A DNA stretch of 64,000 bases from positions 3,100,001 to 3,164,000 of the forward strand of contig NZ_CP186694.1 in the NCBI RefSeq assembly GCF_049532965.1. Direction: 5' to 3'. Below are positions 32,428-40,440 of the stretch, piece after piece. The notes below the pieces were generated by a model. It saw nothing but the letters and a program-made list of their open reading frames with translations. It made no database searches and had not been told where the DNA came from. The translations under genes and the position numbers were made by a program. Positions within the stretch are counted from its first letter, which is position 1, and the number at the start of each line of letters is the position of its first letter. The stretch is from Roseateles sp049532965 (GTDB lineage: Bacteria > Pseudomonadota > Gammaproteobacteria > Burkholderiales > Burkholderiaceae_C).

Positions 32428-35205
32428 ATGCGTGAAGGCACTGCCACCCTGATCCGACGCGCCGACTACGTCGCGCCGATCTTCTGGATCCGCACCGTCG
32501 ACCTGTGCTTCGACCTCGACCCGGCCAAGACGCTGGTCGCCAGCAAGATGCGCCTGGAACGCAACGCCGCGGTGCCGCACGGCCCGCTGCGCCTGCACGG
32601 CGAGGAACTCAACCTGCTGCGCGTGCTGATCGACGGCGAGAGCGTGTCCTTCCGCCAGGAAGGCCATGAGCTGATCATCGACAACGTGCCCGACGCCGAC
32701 TTCACGCTCGAGATCCGCAACACCTGCGCGCCGGAGAAGAACACCGCGCTGTCGGGCCTGTACACGTCCGGCGGCAGCTTCTTCACGCAGTGCGAGGCCG
32801 AAGGCTTCCGCCGCATCACCTACTTCCTGGACCGGCCCGACGTCATGGCCGTCTACACGGTCACGATGCGCGCCGACAAGGCGAAGTACCCGGTGCTGCT
32901 GTCCAACGGCAACCTGGTCGAGACCGCCGAGCTCGACAACGGCCGCCACCTGGCGAAGTGGCACGACCCGTTCCCCAAGCCGAGCTACCTGTTCGCGATG
33001 GTGGCCGGCGACCTCGTCGCGCGCGAGCAGCGCATCCGCACCCGCGGCGGCAAGGACCACCTGCTGCAGGTCTACGTGCGCCAGGGCGACCTGGAAAAGA
33101 CCGAGCACGCGATGAACTCGCTGATCGCCTCGGTCGTGTGGGACGAAGCCCGCTTCAACCTGCCGCTGGATCTGGAGCGCTTCATGGTCGTCGGCGTGTC
33201 CGACTTCAACATGGGCGCGATGGAGAACAAGGGGCTGAACATCTTCAACACCTCGGCGCTGCTGGCCTCGCCGGCCACCGCGACCGACGCGGACTTCCAC
33301 CGCATCGAGTCGATCGTCGCGCACGAGTACTTCCACAACTGGACCGGCAACCGCGTCACCTGCCGCGACTGGTTCCAGCTGTCGCTGAAGGAAGGCCTGA
33401 CCGTGTTCCGCGACCAGGAGTTCAGCCAGGACATGGCGGCCACGCCCAGCGCGCGCGCGGTGTGCCGCATCGAAGACGTGCGCTCGCTGCGCGCCCGGCA
33501 GTTCCCGGAGGACGCCGGTGCCATGGCGCACTCGGTGCGTCCGGACGAGTACGTCGAGATCAACAACTTCTACACCGCCACCGTCTACGAGAAGGGTGCG
33601 GAAGTCGTGCGCATGTACCAGACGCTGGTCGGCCGAGAGGGCTTCGCGAAGGGCATGGCGCTCTACTTCGAGCGTCATGACGGCCAGGCGGTGACCTGCG
33701 ACGACTTCGCGCAAGCGATCTCGGACGCGAATCCGGGTTCGGCGCTCTCGACGCGCCTGGAGTCCTTCAAGCGCTGGTATGCGCAGGCCGGCACGCCGCG
33801 CCTGCAGGCCCGTGGCGCCTACGACGCCGCCGCGCAGACCTACACGCTGACGCTGCGCCAGACCAACCCGGCCCTACAGGGCCAGGCCGCCAAGCTGCCC
33901 CAGGTGATCCCCGTCGCGCTGGGCTTGCTGGCCCGCGACGGCCAGGCGCTGCCGCTGATGCTGCAGGGCGAGGACGGCGCCGCTGGCGCGACCGACACCG
34001 AACGCGTGCTGGTGCTGGACGAGGCCGAGCAGTCCTTCGTCTTCGTCAACGTGCCGTCCGAGCCAGTGCCGTCGCTGCTGCGCGGCTTCTCCGCACCGGT
34101 CGTGCTGGACGACGGCCTCGGCGATGCCGAGCTGCTGGTGCTGCTGAAGCACGACTCCGACGCGTTCAACCGCTGGGAGGCTTCGCAGCGGCTGGCGCTG
34201 GCCCGCATCCTGGGCGCCGTGCGCGCGGGACAGGCGCTGACGCTGGACGCGGGCTACCTCGACGCGATGCGCGCGGTGCTGCGCCATCCGGAGCTCGACC
34301 CGGCCTTCAAGGCGCTCGCGCTGCAACTGCCGGACGAGGCCTACATCGCCGAGCAGCTCGATGTCGTCGACCCGCAGGCCATCCACGCGGCGGTCGAAGC
34401 GGCTCAGGCGCAACTGGCCTCGGCGCTGCAGGCGGACTGGGCCTGGGCCTATGACGAGCACCAGGTCACGACCGGCTACCGCCCCGAGCCTGTGCAGGCC
34501 GGCAAGCGCGCGCTGGCGAACCTGGCGCTGTCGATGCTGGTGCTGCACGCCACGCGCACCGGTGATGGGGTCTGGCCGGGCCGCGCGTACCAGCGCTTCA
34601 AGGATGCCACCAACATGACCGACCGCATGGGCGCGCTCGCCGCGCTCGTGCACGCGCATGCGGACCTGGCCGACAGCGCGCTGGCGCGCTTCCACGCCCA
34701 GTTCAAGGGCGAGGCCCTGGTCATCGACAAATGGTTCGCACTGCAAGGCCGTGCGCCGGAGCGCGACGGCAAGACCTTCGCCAAGGTGCGGCAGTTGATG
34801 AAGCATCCCGACTTCACGCTGAAGAACCCGAACCGCGCCCGCAGCCTGATCTTCTCGCTGACGATGTTCAACCCGGCCGCGTTCCATCGCGCCGACGCCG
34901 CCGGCTACGTGTTCTGGGCGGAGCAGGTGCTGGCGCTGGATGCGATCAATCCGCAGGTCGCGGGCCGGCTGGCGCGCGTCATGGACCGCTGGACCGCGCT
35001 GGCCCAGCCGTACCGCAACGCCGCCCGCGAGGCCATCGCCCGCGTGGCCGCGAAGCCGGACCTGTCCAACGACGTCCGCGAGATCGTCGAGCGCGCGCTC
35101 GCGCTCGACCCGCAGCCGCTCCCCGCCGCCGCTTCGCAGCAAGCGGCGGCGAGCGCCCCGGCCGCGCCGCTGGAAGCTTCCCAACCCTCCGGAGTCGTGT
35201 CATGA
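32428..35205 (+). CDS. pepN: Aminopeptidase N
   Basis: Zinc metallo-aminopeptidase (M1 family) of 925 residues, slightly longer than the usual ~880 because of an Ala/Pro/Gln-rich tail after residue ~890. Key residues are present: GAMENKGLN at 263-271, HEYFHNWTGNR at 299-309 with the zinc His pair and catalytic Glu, and the downstream zinc Glu in LKEGLTVFRDQEF. It removes N-terminal residues from peptides in the cytoplasm. The stop overlaps the fbp start (ATGA), so the two are cotranscribed; the functional link is not obvious. Confidence 0.97.
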   Translation: MREGTATLIRRADYVAPIFWIRTVDLCFDLDPAKTLVASKMRLERNAAVPHGPLRLHGEELNLLRVLIDGESVSFRQEGHELIIDNVPDADFTLEIRNTCAPEKNTALSGLYTSGGSFFTQCEAEGFRRITYFLDRPDVMAVYTVTMRADKAKYPVLLSNGNLVETAELDNGRHLAKWHDPFPKPSYLFAMVAGDLVAREQRIRTRGGKDHLLQVYVRQGDLEKTEHAMNSLIASVVWDEARFNLPLDLERFMVVGVSDFNMGAMENKGLNIFNTSALLASPATATDADFHRIESIVAHEYFHNWTGNRVTCRDWFQLSLKEGLTVFRDQEFSQDMAATPSARAVCRIEDVRSLRARQFPEDAGAMAHSVRPDEYVEINNFYTATVYEKGAEVVRMYQTLVGREGFAKGMALYFERHDGQAVTCDDFAQAISDANPGSALSTRLESFKRWYAQAGTPRLQARGAYDAAAQTYTLTLRQTNPALQGQAAKLPQVIPVALGLLARDGQALPLMLQGEDGAAGATDTERVLVLDEAEQSFVFVNVPSEPVPSLLRGFSAPVVLDDGLGDAELLVLLKHDSDAFNRWEASQRLALARILGAVRAGQALTLDAGYLDAMRAVLRHPELDPAFKALALQLPDEAYIAEQLDVVDPQAIHAAVEAAQAQLASALQADWAWAYDEHQVTTGYRPEPVQAGKRALANLALSMLVLHATRTGDGVWPGRAYQRFKDATNMTDRMGALAALVHAHADLADSALARFHAQFKGEALVIDKWFALQGRAPERDGKTFAKVRQLMKHPDFTLKNPNRARSLIFSLTMFNPAAFHRADAAGYVFWAEQVLALDAINPQVAGRLARVMDRWTALAQPYRNAAREAIARVAAKPDLSNDVREIVERALALDPQPLPAAASQQAAASAPAAPLEASQPSGVVS

Positions 35206-36215
35206 GTCATCGCGTCAGCCTGACCCAGTACCTCGTCGAGCAGCAGCGGCTGCACGGCCACATCCCGCAGCAGTTGCGCCTGCTGATCGAGGTGGTCGCG
35301 CGCGCCTGCAAGCGCATCGCCATCAGCGTCAACAAGGGCGCCCTGGGCGACGTGCTGGGCACGGCCGGGTCCGAGAACGTGCAGGGCGAGGTCCAGAAGA
35401 AGCTGGACATCATCGCCAACGAGGTGCTGATCGAGGCCAACGAGTGGGGCGGCCATCTGGCCGCCATGGCCTCGGAAGAGATGGACAGCATCTACCTGGT
35501 GCCCAACCGCTATCCGCAGGGCGAGTACCTGCTGATGTTCGATCCGCTCGATGGCTCCAGCAACATCGATGTGAACGTGTCGATCGGCACCATCTTCTCG
35601 GTGCTGAAGAAGGCCGAAGGCAGCCAGGGCGTCAGCGAGGACGACTTCCTCCAGCCCGGCACCGCGCAGGCGGCCGCCGGCTACTGCGTCTACGGACCGC
35701 AGACCACGCTGGTGCTGACCGTCGGCGATGGCGTCGCGATGTTCACGCTCGACCGCGAGCAGGGCTCATGGGTCCTGACCGCCGACGACGTGAAGATCCC
35801 CGCGGACACCAAGGAGTTCGCGATCAACATGTCCAACATGCGCCACTGGGACGCACCGGTGACGCGCTACATCGACGAATGCCTGGCCGGCACCACGGGT
35901 CCGCGCGGCAAGGACTTCAACATGCGCTGGATCGCGTCGATGGTCGCGGACGTGCATCGCATCCTGACCCGCGGCGGCATCTTCATGTACCCGTGGGACA
36001 AGCGCGAGCCCAACAAGGCCGGCAAGCTGCGGCTCATGTACGAGGCCAATCCGATGGCCTTCCTCGTCGAGCAGGCGGGCGGCGCGGCGACCAACGGTCG
36101 CCAGCGCATCCTCGACCTGAAGCCGACCAAGCTGCATGAGCGCGTGGCGGTCGTGCTGGGATCGAAGAACGAAGTCGAGCGGGTGACGCAGTATCACCAC
36201 GAGGCGGACAAGTAA
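35202..36215 (+). CDS. fbp: Fructose-1,6-bisphosphatase class I
   Basis: Gluconeogenic enzyme of 337 residues converting fructose 1,6-bisphosphate to fructose 6-phosphate. The metal/catalytic segments are present: EEMDSIYLVP, the LLMFDPLDGSSNIDVNVSIGTIF region (DPLDGSS, Mg-binding), and C-terminal GKLRLMYEANPMAFLVEQAGG, all FBPase class I signatures. ATG 35202 overlaps the pepN stop. A strong intrinsic terminator follows at 36241. It may also serve the Calvin cycle in relatives, but nothing here indicates that. Confidence 0.96.
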   Translation: MSHRVSLTQYLVEQQRLHGHIPQQLRLLIEVVARACKRIAISVNKGALGDVLGTAGSENVQGEVQKKLDIIANEVLIEANEWGGHLAAMASEEMDSIYLVPNRYPQGEYLLMFDPLDGSSNIDVNVSIGTIFSVLKKAEGSQGVSEDDFLQPGTAQAAAGYCVYGPQTTLVLTVGDGVAMFTLDREQGSWVLTADDVKIPADTKEFAINMSNMRHWDAPVTRYIDECLAGTTGPRGKDFNMRWIASMVADVHRILTRGGIFMYPWDKREPNKAGKLRLMYEANPMAFLVEQAGGAATNGRQRILDLKPTKLHERVAVVLGSKNEVERVTQYHHEADK

Positions 36216-36240
36216 GCCCTTCGCCTCGATCCGGACGTCA

Positions 36241-36266
36241 AAGGCCGCGCACTGCGCGGCCTTTTG
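36241..36266 (+). terminator. Intrinsic terminator after fbp
   Basis: Perfect 10-bp stem AAGGCCGCGC/GCGCGGCCTT (36241-36250 with 36254-36263, loop ACT) that runs into TTTTG. It ends the pepN-fbp transcript. Confidence 0.9.
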
Positions 36267-36311
36267 TCTGGGATGGTCAGACTCAAGGCCATCATGCCGG
36301 CGGTGAACTCG

Positions 36312-36587
36312 CTACCAGTGCCGGTGGCCACAACCCCAGCCGCCGCCCCAGCCACCGTAGCTACCGTAGCCGCCATAGCCGCCATAGCCGCCATAACTGC
36401 CGAACGGCGACATGCCCGACAGGTTCATCATGCCGTAACTCATGGTGTTCATGAATGGCGACCCACCGCCGAGGAACATGTTCGCGAGGCTGCCCAGGGC
36501 GGCGCCTCTGGCTCCGCCGAGCGCCCCACCAATGGCGCCGGGCATGCCCCCGAAGGCTCCGCCGGCCAGCACACTCAAGATGTTCAT
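36312..36587 (-). CDS. Gly/Tyr-rich small protein of unknown function
   Basis: A 91-residue protein with two parts. Residues 1-40 are a Gly/Ala-rich hydrophobic segment (MNILSVLAGGAFGGMPGAIG...), which could insert in a membrane or form a glycine-zipper helix pair. The C-terminal ~30 residues are a low-complexity repeat of GGY/GSY/GGW units ending GCGHRHW. A strong Shine-Dalgarno (GGAGGA, on the minus strand at about 36595-36600) sits 7 bp before the ATG, which is why I call it real despite its composition. The long frame upstream is a chance opening. Nothing identifiable in 36588-36826, a 239-bp gap. Confidence 0.6.
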   Translation of the reverse strand: MNILSVLAGGAFGGMPGAIGGALGGARGAALGSLANMFLGGGSPFMNTMSYGMMNLSGMSPFGSYGGYGGYGGYGSYGGWGGGWGCGHRHW

Positions 36588-36826
36588 GAAATCGTCCTCC
36601 GCGCAGGCGAGATCGGTACGCCAGACGTTCCACCTGCCGCGATGCCGTCGCGACAGCGGTCGCGGACGGGGTGGCGCCTGGAGCGGATGCCCGCGCATTT
36701 GAAGCGGCATCGCATAGTCGCCGCGCCAGCGGAACGGGTGCCCACCTGCATGCGCGCAATCGCGCCCGGCGAATCCCCTCATCAGGTCAGTGGCAGGGCG
36801 CCGCGCGGCCCTGCGGCCGGGTTCGC

Positions 36827-38182
36827 TCAGAAGAACGTTCGCACGCCGCCGAGCACGCGGTAGTCGTCGTCCACCGTGTACAGCAGCGGCCACTTGTCGA
36901 AGGTCGTGCAGGGATGGCCGATGCCGAAGGCGATGAGATCGCCGACCCGCAGCGGCAGCGGACCACTCGCGGCATCGACGTACGCATGCTGGTCGTTGAG
37001 CTTCGTGACGGACCACTCGGCCGGCGTGGCTTGCGGCGCATCGTGCATCCCCTGCCGGTACCACCACAGCGGCTGGGGCAGGCAGGCGTCATAGCTCAAA
37101 TCGCGACGACCGGCCGTGCAGATGGCGCGACCGGGCTCGGGCACCGACTGCACATAGGCCCAGACCTCGATCGCGTTGCGCAGGCCCGGTCCGTCGCCCC
37201 ACAGCGCGCCCGCGCGCTGCCGCATGCGGTCCTGCAGGCGTTCGTACTGGAGGCTGTCGTGGGACAGGTAGCAGCCGCTACGCAGCACCACACGCATCGT
37301 GTGGCCCGTGTCCGCCGCCGCGACCGCCGCCAGCGTCTTCGCGGCCATGTCGAAGAACGCCGAGCCGCCCGCCGTCAGCAGCACTTCGCCCGGAGCAAAC
37401 CATCCCTCCGAGCACCCCGCGCGCGCCAGCTCCGCGACCGTCTCGATCATCGTCAGCGCCCCCAGCTCCACGCGGGCCGTGTCTGCGCCGCTGTAGACGC
37501 CCTCGAAGGCTTCGACGCCACGGAGCGCCACCGCCGGTCCGGCCCCGCGGATTGCCCGCCCGAGAGCGATGCCTTCCTCCACCGTCCGAACGCCCGAGCG
37601 TCCACCCGTGGTGCCGACTTCGAGCAGCACCTGCAGCGGCCGGGTCAGGCCGTGCTCGGCAACGGCCTGCCGGAGCAGCTCCAGGCCCGCGATGGAATCC
37701 ACCAGCAGGTAGAAATCGAAGCCGGGATCCGCCTTCAGCTCCCGGAACACCAATTCCAGATCGGCCTTGCCGACCAACTGGTTCGCCAGCACCACGCGAG
37801 GTACGCCGAAGCGGCGATAGGTACGCACGTGCGCCGCCGTGGCCGCGGTCATGGCCCAGGCGCCTTCGTCGAACTGCCGCTGGAACAGCTGCGGTGCCAT
37901 CGTCGTCTTGCCGTGGGGGGCCAGGCTCACGCCGGCACGAGCGGTGAACTCGCGCATCCAGCGCGCGTTGTGGCTCAGCGCCGAGGCCTTCAGCACCGCT
38001 GCGGGCAATGGCAGGTCGCCGGCCAGCAGCGACAGGCGCAGCTGGCCGAGCTCCCGCAATGGAAGCCCTTCCGCCACCGCGGGCAGCCCCTTCAGCGTGC
38101 CGGCCAGCGGCTCGGCCTCGAGTGCAGCGAGTTGGAGCGCCACCGGTGGGTGCCGCGCGTCGTCTTGAGCGTGAGCAGTCAT
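36827..38182 (-). CDS. PLP-dependent amino acid deaminase / D-serine dehydratase-like (alanine racemase N-terminal fold)
   Basis: A 451-residue enzyme of the fold-type III PLP group, like D-serine dehydratase and D-threonine aldolase. The PLP Lys lies in SLAPHGKTTMAPQLFQRQ (SLAPHGKTTM), and GGSAFFDMA and RSGCYLSHDSLQYERL are typical. The C-terminal half has the D-serine-dehydratase metal-site pattern, with HAYVDA and FGIGHPCTTFDKWPLLYTVDDDY giving the His and Cys ligands. Start is uncertain between 38182 and 38200; longer forms would run into the tRNA. It likely turns a D-amino acid into a keto acid and ammonia. Confidence 0.8.
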   Translation of the reverse strand: MTAHAQDDARHPPVALQLAALEAEPLAGTLKGLPAVAEGLPLRELGQLRLSLLAGDLPLPAAVLKASALSHNARWMREFTARAGVSLAPHGKTTMAPQLFQRQFDEGAWAMTAATAAHVRTYRRFGVPRVVLANQLVGKADLELVFRELKADPGFDFYLLVDSIAGLELLRQAVAEHGLTRPLQVLLEVGTTGGRSGVRTVEEGIALGRAIRGAGPAVALRGVEAFEGVYSGADTARVELGALTMIETVAELARAGCSEGWFAPGEVLLTAGGSAFFDMAAKTLAAVAAADTGHTMRVVLRSGCYLSHDSLQYERLQDRMRQRAGALWGDGPGLRNAIEVWAYVQSVPEPGRAICTAGRRDLSYDACLPQPLWWYRQGMHDAPQATPAEWSVTKLNDQHAYVDAASGPLPLRVGDLIAFGIGHPCTTFDKWPLLYTVDDDYRVLGGVRTFF

Positions 38183-38258
38183 GGACTGCGATGTTGCCAT
38201 TGCGGCGCCGGAACCGACGGCGGGCACTGCGGGTCCATGCGCACGCAGCAGAAATGAA

Positions 38259-38288
38259 AAGGGCCCGATGCATGCACATCGGGCCCTT
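38259..38288 (-). terminator. Intrinsic terminator of the tRNA-Thr transcript
   Basis: On the minus strand, just after the tRNA, a 12-bp perfect stem (38277-38288 with 38259-38270, 6-nt loop) is followed by a T-run (complement of AAAA at 38257-38260). Confidence 0.85.
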
Positions 38289-38293
38289 GAGAT

Positions 38294-38369
38294 TGGTGCC
38301 GGTGAAGAGAGTCGAACTCCCGACCTTCGCATTACGAATGCGCTGCTCTACCAACTGAGCTACACCGGC
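38294..38369 (-). tRNA. tRNA-Thr(CGT)
   Basis: A full cloverleaf: acceptor GCCGGTG/CACCGGC, D-arm GCTCAGTTGGTAGAGC, anticodon arm with loop TTCGTAA (anticodon CGT, threonine ACG codons), variable loop, T-arm GGAGTTCGACTCTC-type, discriminator A, and encoded CCA. The anticodon arm matches E. coli thrW. This gene is the insertion target of the island to its right: its 5' half is duplicated at 40909-40946. Confidence 0.96.
38332..38369 (-). repeat. Island attachment repeat, left (inside tRNA-Thr 5' half)
   Basis: 38-bp sequence identical to 40909-40946. It spans the tRNA from the 5' end through the anticodon loop. The tRNA is intact on this side. Confidence 0.88.
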
Positions 38370-38423
38370 TTACCCGCGAGAACACGGCGTTTCGGCGCCG
38401 TTGCTGCTACCGCCTCACCCCGG

Positions 38424-38443
38424 TGATGCAATTTTTGATGCAA
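38424..38443 (+). repeat. TGATGCAA repeat pair, left end of the island
   Basis: Two TGATGCAA copies, 12 bp apart (38424-38431, 38436-38443), with a third at 38459-38466. The same two-copy unit with the same 12-bp spacing occurs at the right end (40783-40802). Placement near both ends suggests integrase arm-type binding sites. Confidence 0.5.
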
Positions 38444-38716
38444 CCCCCTGTGGCTTGGTGATGCAACTTGCATCCCTTGGGAAGACCGCGACTATAGCAG
38501 ACGTTTTTGGGATGTTTCAAGAACGTCGCGAACGAGCGGCCGGTTGCCGTCAGAAGGACGTTGCATCAACTTCGCAGTGCTCCCAGAATCAGGTCGCTTC
38601 TGGTCGGGAGACCAGTTCCGCCGCGTTCGCATGAGCCGGCACAGCCGCGCATCGCATGAGCCGGCGCCCGCTGTTCCAGGATGCTGGGCACGGGGACTTT
38701 TCCTCACGGAGTCCTC

Positions 38717-39196
38717 ATGACCAAGATCCAGACCCTTCGATCCCGGGCTTTTGCCCACCAGAACGGCCGTTGCTATTACTGCGATGTACAGATGTGGCTC
38801 CGTCAGCCGACAGAGTTGCGCATCCCTCAGCGAGCCGCAACGAAGCTGAGGTGCACAGCTGAGCACCTGCGAGCGAAGTCAGAAGGCGGCGCCGAGCGGC
38901 CCGACAACATTGCTGCGGCCTGCCTTCGGTGCAATGAAATGCGCCATCGGATGCATCCCCCGCTCTCCCCTGATCGCTACCGGGCCCATGTCCACCGTCT
39001 AATGCAGGCTAGGCAGTGGCACAAGCAGTGCGTCCTCTCGGCTGGCTTGGCGACAGCAAGTGCAGATGGTCATCCCGCCTTGCGCCTCCTCCCAGCGTCG
39101 CTGGCCCAGAATCGGTCAGACAACAGAGTCAATTCAGGGAGCTTTGATGCCTACGTTCGCAGAACTTTGGAGCCACCATCCGACGATCAAGGGTGA
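38717..39196 (+). CDS. HNH-family endonuclease-like protein
   Basis: A 159-residue protein with an HNH zinc-finger core in residues 17-75: GRCYYCDVQ, then CTAEHLRAKSEGG (first His), DNIAAACLRCNEMRHR (Asn, then CxxC and His). HNH domains cut DNA, and such small proteins occur in prophages and islands. The ATG at 38717 follows GGAG. The last 16 codons overlap the tae4 start (39147), and the C-terminal ~60 residues look unlike the core. It may be part of the island's maintenance rather than the toxin pair. Confidence 0.75.
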   Translation: MTKIQTLRSRAFAHQNGRCYYCDVQMWLRQPTELRIPQRAATKLRCTAEHLRAKSEGGAERPDNIAAACLRCNEMRHRMHPPLSPDRYRAHVHRLMQARQWHKQCVLSAGLATASADGHPALRLLPASLAQNRSDNRVNSGSFDAYVRRTLEPPSDDQG

Positions 39197-39635
39197 CGCG
39201 CCGCTCCTCGACACCAAGGTCTACGAGAACCAGTGCGCGATCAACATGTCCGCGTCGCTGATGCGGAGTGGGATCGATCTGAAGTCGTTCACAGGGGCAC
39301 GCTCTTGGGAGAAGGACAAGCCGAAGTATCCGATTCGGGCGGAAGAGCTTGCGGGTTGGCTCGACAAGAATGCGGCCCTGCTTCCGGGCAAGATCACAAA
39401 GTTCTCGGGCAAGGACGTGCCTGGCTCGTTCGACAAGATCAACGGTAAGACAGGCGTGATCTTCCTAAAGGACTATTACGGTCCGGGTCAAAGCGGCGAC
39501 CACATCGACCTGTTCAGCAAGAATCGGATGACCACCCTGTTCTCGTGGTTCCGTATCGCGACCGGCTTCTCGTACGAAGGGCGATTCAGCGACTACAAGA
39601 AGTCGAAGGCGATCTGGTTTTGGGAAGTCAAATGA
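39147..39635 (+). CDS. tae4: Tae4-family peptidoglycan amidase (type VI secretion effector family)
   Basis: A 162-residue protein whose features match the Tae4 family (PF14113), DL-endopeptidases that cut the D-Glu-mDAP bond of peptidoglycan when delivered to a rival's periplasm. The catalytic Cys is Cys30 in YENQCAINMSASL, the His is His119 in SGDHIDLFSKN, and SFTGARSW and SYEGRFSDYKKSKAIWFWEV fit the family's conserved start and end. No signal peptide, as expected for a delivered effector. The ATG at 39147 follows AGGGAG at 5 bp. No other type VI genes are in the window, so delivery would depend on a system elsewhere. Confidence 0.85.
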   Translation: MPTFAELWSHHPTIKGDAPLLDTKVYENQCAINMSASLMRSGIDLKSFTGARSWEKDKPKYPIRAEELAGWLDKNAALLPGKITKFSGKDVPGSFDKINGKTGVIFLKDYYGPGQSGDHIDLFSKNRMTTLFSWFRIATGFSYEGRFSDYKKSKAIWFWEVK

Positions 39636-39850
39636 AGCGTTCGATCTACGCGGTTTTGGCCGCAATCATCTCGATCGTCGTGACGTACTACTTGCTCCGC
39701 TTCGTCTGGCAGTGGTATGAGCCGAAGTACGTGAAGTCCGACTCGGACATCAGCAACTTCATGATCGCTGGTTTGGTGATTCAGGCGATCTGCATGATCG
39801 GAACCGGGATTGCGACGTACAAACTCACTGGTCGGCGGCGTAGCGAATAG
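39632..39850 (+). CDS. Small two-helix membrane protein overlapping tae4 (candidate immunity protein)
   Basis: A 72-residue protein with two hydrophobic helices (about 5-27 and 43-65) and a short hydrophilic loop between them; the C-terminus is basic. ATG overlaps the tae4 stop (ATGA), so the two genes are translated together. Effector genes usually carry an immunity gene immediately downstream, but known Tai4 immunity proteins are periplasmic, ~110-130 residues, with a signal peptide. This one is different. Immunity is inferred from position only; a hydrophobic protein of unrelated role is possible. Confidence 0.55.
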   Translation: MKRSIYAVLAAIISIVVTYYLLRFVWQWYEPKYVKSDSDISNFMIAGLVIQAICMIGTGIATYKLTGRRRSE

Positions 39851-39853
39851 ACG

Positions 39854-39880
39854 AAAAAAAGCTGCGCGTCGCGCAGCCTT
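39854..39880 (-). terminator. Intrinsic terminator for the mini H-NS gene
   Basis: On the minus strand: 7-bp stem GCTGCGC/GCGCAGC (39871-39877 with 39861-39867) followed by seven T residues. It ends transcription from 40089 leftward. Confidence 0.85.
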
Positions 39881-39897
39881 CCTATGAATCAGGGCCT

Positions 39898-40089
39898 TCA
39901 GACCTTGAATTCGTCTCGCTTGCGGCCCTGCGCCTCATAGTCAGCGAGCCATTGAGCGGCACGACCGCGACCACTCCACGTGTTCTCCGGATTAGCCGGA
40001 TCGCGGTACATCACGGGCGCAGCACCTGTGGATTTGCTCTGTTTGGGCGCGCTGGGATCGACGGGATCACGTTGCATAGCTTGCGCCAT
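39898..40089 (-). CDS. H-NS-family protein reduced to the DNA-binding domain
   Basis: A 63-residue protein with the H-NS C-terminal DNA-binding motif ENTWSGRGRAAQWLADYE (H-NS consensus TWTGRGRxPxW). The N-terminal dimerisation/oligomerisation domain of H-NS (~60 residues) is absent; there are only ~30 residues before the motif. Full-length H-NS forms silencing filaments; a solo domain could compete for AT-rich DNA and relieve silencing, or associate with host H-NS-like proteins. It is on the strand opposite the tae4 pair and overlaps the integrase remnant on the other strand. Confidence 0.8.
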   Translation of the reverse strand: MAQAMQRDPVDPSAPKQSKSTGAAPVMYRDPANPENTWSGRGRAAQWLADYEAQGRKRDEFKV

Positions 40090-40257
40090 GCGTGGGCCAG
40101 CCAGCCGGGCTACGCAGAACGGCCTCTCACTCGGCGAGATCCAGCAGCAGTCCGGTCACTCAACGATTCAGATGAGCATGCGGTACAGCCACCTGATGCC
40201 AATCAGGCTTCGCGCAAGGCGGCGGCGATCATGGACTCGCTGCAGCTGCGTCCATAA
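40054..40257 (+). pseudogene. Tyrosine integrase C-terminal remnant (frameshifted)
   Basis: The first piece (40054-40104) encodes IDGITLHSLRHAWASQ, the HxxR box of tyrosine recombinases; a second piece in another frame (40115-40201) encodes LSLGEIQQQSGHSTIQMSMRYSHLMP, the GH...Y box with the catalytic Tyr; the frame then returns to encode the tail ending at 40257. So there are two frameshifts. The N-terminal ~250 residues are missing. It marks the original mobile nature of the island. Confidence 0.82.
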
Positions 40258-40440
40258 GGCGATAGCGATTGATCAGGCTCTTGTGTGGGTGCAACGGCCA
40301 TCACGCACTAAGGGCTTCGCCGAGTGGTTTCCGAAGGACTGCGCGTGCAGCATCCGTTGTTCAACGAAAGCATGCGCTGTCACGACCGCTCGCCAGTCTG
40401 GGCGCCGGACAACGTTGGACGACACGCGCAGGGGGGGGAA

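Noticed and set aside
39060..39146. Longer N-terminus for the Tae4-like protein
   Set aside because: The added residues are not family-like, and ATG 39147 has a good ribosome site.
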